This document shows positions 6,801 to 10,453 of a stretch of 10,453 nt of DNA, piece after piece. The stretch is from positions 1-10,453 of the forward strand of contig LT636310.1 of NCBI GenBank assembly GCA_900128565.1, written 5' to 3'. Position numbers and translations under genes: made by a program. The number at the start of each line of letters is the position of its first letter. The first letter of the stretch is position 1. The DNA is from Stramenopiles sp. TOSAG23-6 (Eukaryota; Sar). The notes under the pieces are model-generated. The model was not told where the DNA came from, ran no database searches, and worked only from the letters and a program-made list of their open reading frames with translations.

Positions 6801-8462
6801 TTCTCAATTTGATACTGTGCATACTAATATAAGTCCTGAAGCAAATGCGAGAATACAGGTATGGGCATCCTCTTTGCCATTGTCGACAAGCACAAATACA
6901 ACAACAAATAATTCATTCTACGGCTATTCTACTACAAATGATGCTATTTCTAGTACTATTACACAAAAACAACACAGAAAGGAAAGAGATTTACAAAACT
7001 GGGTATCAGGGCTTTCTTCATACCCAATACCCCCCGATGCATTACCGAGAGATAGGATATCATTTAACCAATCATGTGTGCCACCTCGCCCATCTCAAAC
7101 ACCGCCATCTTGCACGGATAATTTGGAACGTGCACTTGGTGAGACGATTAGTTTAGAAAAACAAATTTTAGAGTCAAATAAAAGAATAGAAGCAGACATT
7201 AAAAAATGCCGTTCCCGAGGAAACAATCAAATGGAAGAAATACCGGGTTTCGATAGTAGATATATTGCTGCACAACATATGAGACTACAATCTCTGAGAG
7301 AGCAAGCTGCGAAAGAAAAATCTTCGAAGAGACAGTATATTTCATGTAAGATTGACTGTATGAAAGAAAGATCCAAATCTGCTTCCATTGACGCTGCTAT
7401 TGTCAAAGAAAATAAACGAATAAACTCTCAATTACAGAAGAAAATCGATGATTTGGTCTTTATTCAAAGAGAATTGGGGACAACATCTAGCATTCAATTG
7501 GAAGAGAAAATTGAGAGTATGCGCTTAGAAGCTGAAAGAGCTGAAAAGGAAGCTAAAGAAATNAGAGAGAAAGAATTGGAACTACAAAAAGAGCGTGAGA
7601 TGTCTGTAAGAAATACTTTGGAGATTCGCACACCACCAATGAATTCAGATAGAATGAAAGATATTTTACAGGGATGGGCTGCAAATGTCAATAATCCTAG
7701 AATACTAACAAACTACTTTACAACGACACGTACTTTAGCACAGGAAAGGAGAAAAGAAAAAAAACATTTTTTTGTATCGCCGAATAAACGTAAACAAAGA
7801 AATGTACACAAAAGTCACATAGAAACGACATCACAACATTATCAGCCACTCATAAATATGAATAATGTAAAACAAAAGATGAATAAAATTGAAGCAATAG
7901 ACGCTGGTGTAGAACCATTAACACCAGATTGTATCACAACAGATTCTCCAAAGTTTAGAAATACAATTTCTCATTATCATGACAAAAAAAATTCTTTGAG
8001 CTCTCCAAAGTTTAGAAATGCAATTTCTCATTATCGTGACAAAACAAATTCTTTGAGAGCTCTCGTCGATCTTCATATATACGTTACTATTATTTCAATT
8101 TCAATTTTTTTTTCATACAAAAGTTTGTACCTAACAAACAAAATCAAATTTTTGAAAATATTTTCTTACAATATTTATGTCTCCATTCTATTCCAAAGAA
8201 CGACTTGGATAATATTGAAGCTCAGGTTCTTAAAAATGCGTCTAATAATGACGGTACACTTGATCTAAAGACAGTTTTTACAATTTGTAAAGAAAACAAT
8301 TTAAATTTGACTCGTTTTCAGAGAACGACAATTGAAAAGGTTTTTGCCGGTCAAGATAACCTGCTAAATGCTATGAATTTATCTAACTTTATTAGAATTC
8401 CGAGTTCTGCTTTTCTTTCATGTGAAAGAGACGATGTTGCTGAGTTTAAAACAAATTTTTGA
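3878..8462 (+). CDS. Large WW / EF-hand / coiled-coil scaffold protein, three exons
   Basis: Exons are 3878-5166, 5280-8082 and 8199-8462, giving about 1,451 residues. In order: an SH3/Tudor-like segment (about 28-85, with WGPATIIQIKKD and WIRFRDI); a basic region; a six-His run (188-193); a WW-like domain (about 225-253: YWKEG, YWYN, YEDP, with Tyr at the second signature Trp); a Gln-rich helix; a polythreonine tract; a canonical EF-hand loop (394-405, DKDNDGYLLKSE); a second loop (452-463) just after intron 1; a third, degenerate loop (about 491-502); long coiled coils (about 600-900); three short Trp motifs (IQVW, LQNW, LQGW); a 19-residue tandem repeat; and a C-terminal EF-like segment (SNNDGTLDLK). 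This suggests a calcium-responsive cytoskeletal or ciliary scaffold, but that is inference. Base 7563 is N, so one residue is unknown. Both introns belong to the introner family. Confidence 0.8.
4896..4920 (+). repeat. (ACT)n microsatellite encoding polythreonine
   Basis: Eight or so perfect ACT triplets within exon 1 of the large gene encode a Thr run, extended by further ACN codons downstream. It lies between the Gln-rich helix and the first EF-hand and probably acts as a flexible linker. Confidence 0.85.
5167..5279 (+). mobile_element. Introner-like intron, copy 5 (best intact example)
   Basis: It starts GTATGTTTTAC after CAC AT (phase 2), with a T tract, TTCGA, the palindrome TTTCGTACGAAA, TTGTACCTAACAAA (CTAAC at 5220-5224), then a second T tract and CCAAAATACAT ending at 5267. 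The acceptor CATAG at 5279 joins in frame to ATT GAA ACC, linking two EF-hand halves. Cutting after ATACAT at 5267 also gives an open frame, adding four residues. The first downstream AG (CTAG at 5272) would put a stop in frame. Confidence 0.88.
5819..5860 (+). repeat. 21-bp tandem repeat, two units
   Basis: Two exact copies of a 21-bp unit encode Met-Lys-Pro-Glu-Lys-Thr-Glu twice, at the entry to the coiled-coil region of the large protein. Identity at the DNA level points to a recent duplication. Confidence 0.85.
7945..8058 (+). repeat. 57-bp tandem repeat, two units (19 residues each)
   Basis: Units 7945-8001 and 8002-8058 differ at only a few bases and encode SPKFRN(T/A)ISHY(H/R)DK(K/T)NSL plus one residue. 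The second unit ends about 24 bp before the donor side of intron copy 6. It looks like a recent in-frame duplication of a basic, Ser/Tyr-containing segment. Confidence 0.9.
8083..8198 (+). mobile_element. Introner-like intron, copy 6 (degenerate ends)
   Basis: The core is TTTCATACAAAAGTTTGTACCTAACAAA with CTAAC at 8131-8135. The start is decayed: ATACGTTACTATT stands in place of GTATGTTTTATT. The end is ACAATATTTAT at 8178. GT at 8083 with AG at 8198 (phase 0) joins the upstream frame to NDLDNIEAQV. GT at 8065 would also be in frame. Flanks CTTCAT (8071-8076) and CTCCAT (8181-8186) look like an imperfect target-site duplication; removing everything between them also restores the frame. Confidence 0.75.
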
Positions 8463-8546
8463 GTGAATGCTGTATAGCATAATATAGAATTGTAGAATTA
8501 GTGGCACACTACTCCCTTTACATTGTTTTTAAAGGATTGAAATAGA

Positions 8547-8552
8547 AATAAA
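8547..8552 (+). terminator. Candidate poly(A) signal for the large plus-strand gene
   Basis: AATAAA lies 85 bp after the stop at 8460-8462, in the short convergent gap. The hexamer is common in AT-rich DNA, so this is supported mainly by position. Confidence 0.35.
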
Positions 8553-8581
8553 AGTAGAAGGCAAAACATTGTCAATTTAGT

Positions 8582-8587
8582 TTTATT
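8582..8587 (-). terminator. Candidate poly(A) signal for the small secreted-protein gene
   Basis: TTTATT on the plus strand (AATAAA on the minus strand) lies 29 bp beyond the minus-strand stop at 8616. With the plus-strand hexamer at 8547 it makes a compact convergent 3'-end arrangement. Confidence 0.35.
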
Positions 8588-8615
8588 ACATGGCTGTATA
8601 CACACGTAAAAAATC

Positions 8616-9053
8616 TTATATTTTTCTTTTTACCATATTTTTTAGCTCTATACCCTCGGAAGATTGACTTTGTGTTTCGATCAATTGCTTCAAAGCTTTA
8701 TGTTCTTCTTCAAGAGGTCTTTTTTGTGATTCGATAAATTGTTTCTCAGCTTTAAGTTCTTCTTCAAGTGCATGAAAAAGTCTTTTGTTTGCTTTGTGGT
8801 ACGTTTTGTCCAATGAGGTTGAACTCACAATTGAAGGAGCATCCATATCAAATAAGTTAGAGATATAATCATACTCTGCTATATCTGCTAGAGTTTTTCG
8901 CATATCGTCCTTTGCATTTGAAGCAGCAAATTTAGTTTCACGCAGCCTTTTCTCTATATAATCCGTCCCTCTCAGTGACGGATCTCCCGCAATGGCGACA
9001 TATGAAATTATAACAAATATAACTATTTCATACTTTTTCTTTACGCATTTCAT
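8616..9053 (-). CDS. Small secreted helical protein, function unknown
   Basis: This is a single-exon frame of 145 residues from the ATG at 9053. The N-terminus is basic (MKCVKKK) and followed by a hydrophobic core to about residue 22 (VIFVIISYVAIA), a classic signal peptide with likely cleavage before GDPS. The mature part is charged and helical. It holds an internal repeat in which EEELKAEKQFIESQ is echoed by EEEHKALKQLIETQ, two similar 19-residue helical units near residues 96-130. There is no cysteine after the signal peptide and no known catalytic motif. It is convergent with the large EF-hand/WW gene and divergent from the gene at 9367. It may be secreted or vacuolar. No family was recognised, and effector-like roles would be speculation. 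Confidence 0.7.
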   Translation of the reverse strand: MKCVKKKYEIVIFVIISYVAIAGDPSLRGTDYIEKRLRETKFAASNAKDDMRKTLADIAEYDYISNLFDMDAPSIVSSTSLDKTYHKANKRLFHALEEELKAEKQFIESQKRPLEEEHKALKQLIETQSQSSEGIELKNMVKRKI

Positions 9054-9366
9054 TGCTATTTTGATATGTCTCCTGATTTAGCTGCAGATAATATCTAAAA
9101 TATAGAGCATCAACAGTACAATATTTGACTGAAATACCTCGCCGAGAAAAGATATTATATTGACAATGTTGTTGTTGTTGTTGTCTTCTGGACATCAAAC
9201 GATTGTGATTTGTGTCAACATCACCGATTTTGAGCAAGCTGTCAAAAAAAAAAAAGAAAAAACGAGAAAAAACTCGCGAATCAAAAATGGTCAAAACTCA
9301 AAAGCCACTATTACCTGCAGACTGCAGTAAATATATAAAAACTCTCTTTCACTCAGAAATACAAGA
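9054..9366. promoter_or_regulatory. Divergent promoter region (313 bp)
   Basis: It separates the start codons of the small secreted protein and the right-edge gene. It holds a (GTT)5 microsatellite at 9168-9182, an A-rich tract at about 9244-9275 with a small CGAG/CTCG hairpin, two CTGCAG sites at 9315-9327, and a TATA-like box. No coding potential convinces; a minus-strand open frame here has a poly-Gln from the GTT repeat and looks spurious. Confidence 0.5.
9332..9340 (+). promoter_or_regulatory. TATA-like box for the right-edge gene
   Basis: TATATAAAA lies 26 bp before the ATG at 9367, followed by a CT-rich stretch. The box is a good match, but the spacing would leave a very short 5' leader, so transcription may start close to the ATG. 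Confidence 0.4.
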
Positions 9367-10453
9367 ATGAATGACTTAAGAAGTAAATTTAATCGTTTCA
9401 CTGGCTTATTCGTGAAGAAGATTAATGGTTCAACAATACCATTGACTTCTCTAAACCAACCTAATGGTGCGGTTGTCGTTTTTTTCCGCCGGATGGGTTG
9501 ACGTTTTTGTCGCGCTGGTATTTTGTAATCCAATACTACATAGTAATATTGTTTCAAATATTTGTTTAATTTATTCTTTTTATAATCGACATACTCTACA
9601 CTTTTTTGAAGCGAGAAAACTATCAAATGACTTAAAACCTTTTCTTGACGAACGCGACGTAAGAATGATTGGTCTTGCTGGTTCTATGTTGGACCATGAA
9701 TCCTTCTTNGATGAATTTTGGAAAGGTGAATTATATATTGACGAAAAGAAAAAAAATATTTGGCCTCTTCTAGGCGCTGGAAAACAAAGTATACTCAGTG
9801 GAGCATTTTCGTGGCTTACTGGCGGTAGTGTTTCACGTGCGCTTGCTACACTAAATGAAACAGCGTCAGACATTACAGATGTGAGTTTTATTTTTTTTCA
9901 AATTCGATTTTTTTTCGTACGAAATTTTGTACCTAACAAAACTTTTAGATTTTTTTTGAAATATTTTTCCAAAATACATGCTAATGTCTAAAGGCATGGA
10001 TGTAAATGATGCAATTGCTTTAGTATCTCATTTACGCAGTATTGAAACGGATACAACAAAACCTGATATAAATACAACAAAACCTGGTATAAATACGATA
10101 GAAACTGATATAAATACAATAGAAACTGATATTGATGCAATAAAACTTAATACTGCAAAAAATGCAACAGTTGAGAAACAAGAAAAAGATATTTTACTTG
10201 CTCATAAACGTCGTAAAAGTTTACTAAATCATGACTTGGCAAATATTGCAGTTTCGTTTCAAATGAACTTTGAAGATCTGAGACAAAAGTATACTGTACA
10301 TAATAAATCTAAACCAAATGGTTTTGACCATATTCCTATAGATAACAAGCCACCTCTTCATGGGGTTGAAAATAATCCATCTGAAAGTATTGGTCACTCA
10401 AATACATCTACGGGTATAACTAATTCAGTACAAATGTCTAGCAATACAAAAAG
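9367..10453 (+). CDS. Multi-exon protein of unknown function, 3'-partial at the right edge
   Basis: Proposed exons are 9367-9466, 9612-9884 and 9994-10453 onward. The first ATG gives MNDLRSKFNRFTG and about 33 residues, then an ordinary intron (G|GT at 9467, AAG ending at 9611, phase 1) leads to ARKLSNDLKPFLDERDVRM. Exon 2 includes WPLLGAG, SGAFSWLTGG and ATLNETASDITD, an amphipathic segment that could contact membranes. Exon 3 has a 7-residue Thr/Ile/Asp repeat and then a basic helical part (LLAHKRRKSLLNHD) and a polar tail. Base 9709 is N (Phe or Leu codon). An ATG at 9464 falls at the exon 1 donor and is less likely to be the start because the upstream exon is open and follows a TATA-like box. 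No family was recognised. Confidence 0.6.
9467..9611 (+). other. Ordinary intron lacking the introner core
   Basis: It starts GTGCGG and ends TTTGAAG, phase 1, 145 bp. It has no TTTCGTACGAAA, no GTACCTAAC and no clear CTAAC. It is more GC-rich at its 5' end than the repeated introns. It is inferred from the frame shift between two protein-like segments; a donor at 9472 is an alternative that gives a stop after joining. Confidence 0.5.
9885..9993 (+). mobile_element. Introner-like intron, copy 7
   Basis: The core is TTTCGTACGAAATTTTGTACCTAACAAAA (CTAAC at 9933-9937), ending CCAAAATACAT at 9979. The start is GTGAGTTTTATT in place of GTATGTTTTATT. GT at 9885 with AG at 9993 joins in frame (GTG A then GC ATG GAT). 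The GT at 9881 has no in-frame AG partner nearby. Unlike copy 4, a cut exactly after ATACAT fails here with the 9881 donor. Confidence 0.82.
10053..10136 (+). repeat. 21-bp coding repeat, four units
   Basis: Four units encode TTKPDIN, TTKPGIN, TIETDIN and TIETDID, with a decayed fifth (AIKLNTA). Neighbouring units pair as 1-2 and 3-4, suggesting a two-step duplication. They form a polar, probably extended or beta-like linker in exon 3 of the right-edge gene. Confidence 0.85.

Noticed and set aside
9028-9294. Minus-strand open frame with poly-Gln overlapping the small secreted gene
   Set aside because: The Gln run comes from a (GTT)5 microsatellite, and the start lies in an A-rich tract. It overlaps a better gene and looks like promoter DNA.
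1-9993. Repeated elements as a CRISPR array or phage attachment sites
   Set aside because: Copies are several hundred to thousands of bases apart, they interrupt eukaryotic reading frames in sense, and they carry splice signals. There are no spacers or cas genes.

Overview
This is an AT-rich window from a nuclear protist genome. Intron-split genes lie on both strands, and predicted proteins are low-complexity, Asn/Lys/Thr-rich and coiled-coil. Domains are of eukaryotic type (WW, EF-hand, PSI), TATA-like and AATAAA-like signals are present, and there are no operons or Shine-Dalgarno sites. The standard genetic code fits every long frame. The lineage cannot be fixed from sequence alone; a small marine eukaryote such as a stramenopile or alveolate is plausible. 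Two single N bases (7563, 9709) indicate a draft assembly.

Layout: (1) 1-2119, minus strand: a multi-exon gene that runs off the left edge. It starts with a signal peptide and a PSI-like cysteine domain, and a later exon resembles an HRDC domain of the Rrp6 type. (2) 2120-2818: a non-coding stretch with a decayed copy of the repeated element. (3) 2819-3631, minus: an intronless coiled-coil protein. (4) 3632-3877: a divergent promoter region. (5) 3878-8462, plus: a three-exon gene for a protein of about 1,450 residues with a Tudor/SH3-like N-terminus, a WW-like domain, EF-hands, long coiled coils and repeated Trp motifs. (6) 8616-9053, minus: a small secreted helical protein convergent with the large gene. 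(7) 9054-9366: a divergent promoter region. (8) 9367-10453, plus: a multi-exon gene of unknown function that runs off the right edge.

The main discovery is a family of near-identical short introns. Seven genic copies and one intergenic relic share a start (GTATGTTTT), a palindromic core (TTTCGTACGAAA), a motif GTACCTAAC containing a CTAAC branch-point match, and an end (AAAATACAT) that mirrors the start as a terminal inverted repeat. All genic copies lie in the transcriptional sense of their gene although the genes lie on different strands. This is the behaviour expected of introner elements: transposon-like units that create introns. The element's 3' end is not an AG, so the exact 3' splice site must be tested. 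Some junctions close equally well, or better, with an unusual non-AG boundary.

The genes show no obvious shared pathway. What links them is the intron family.
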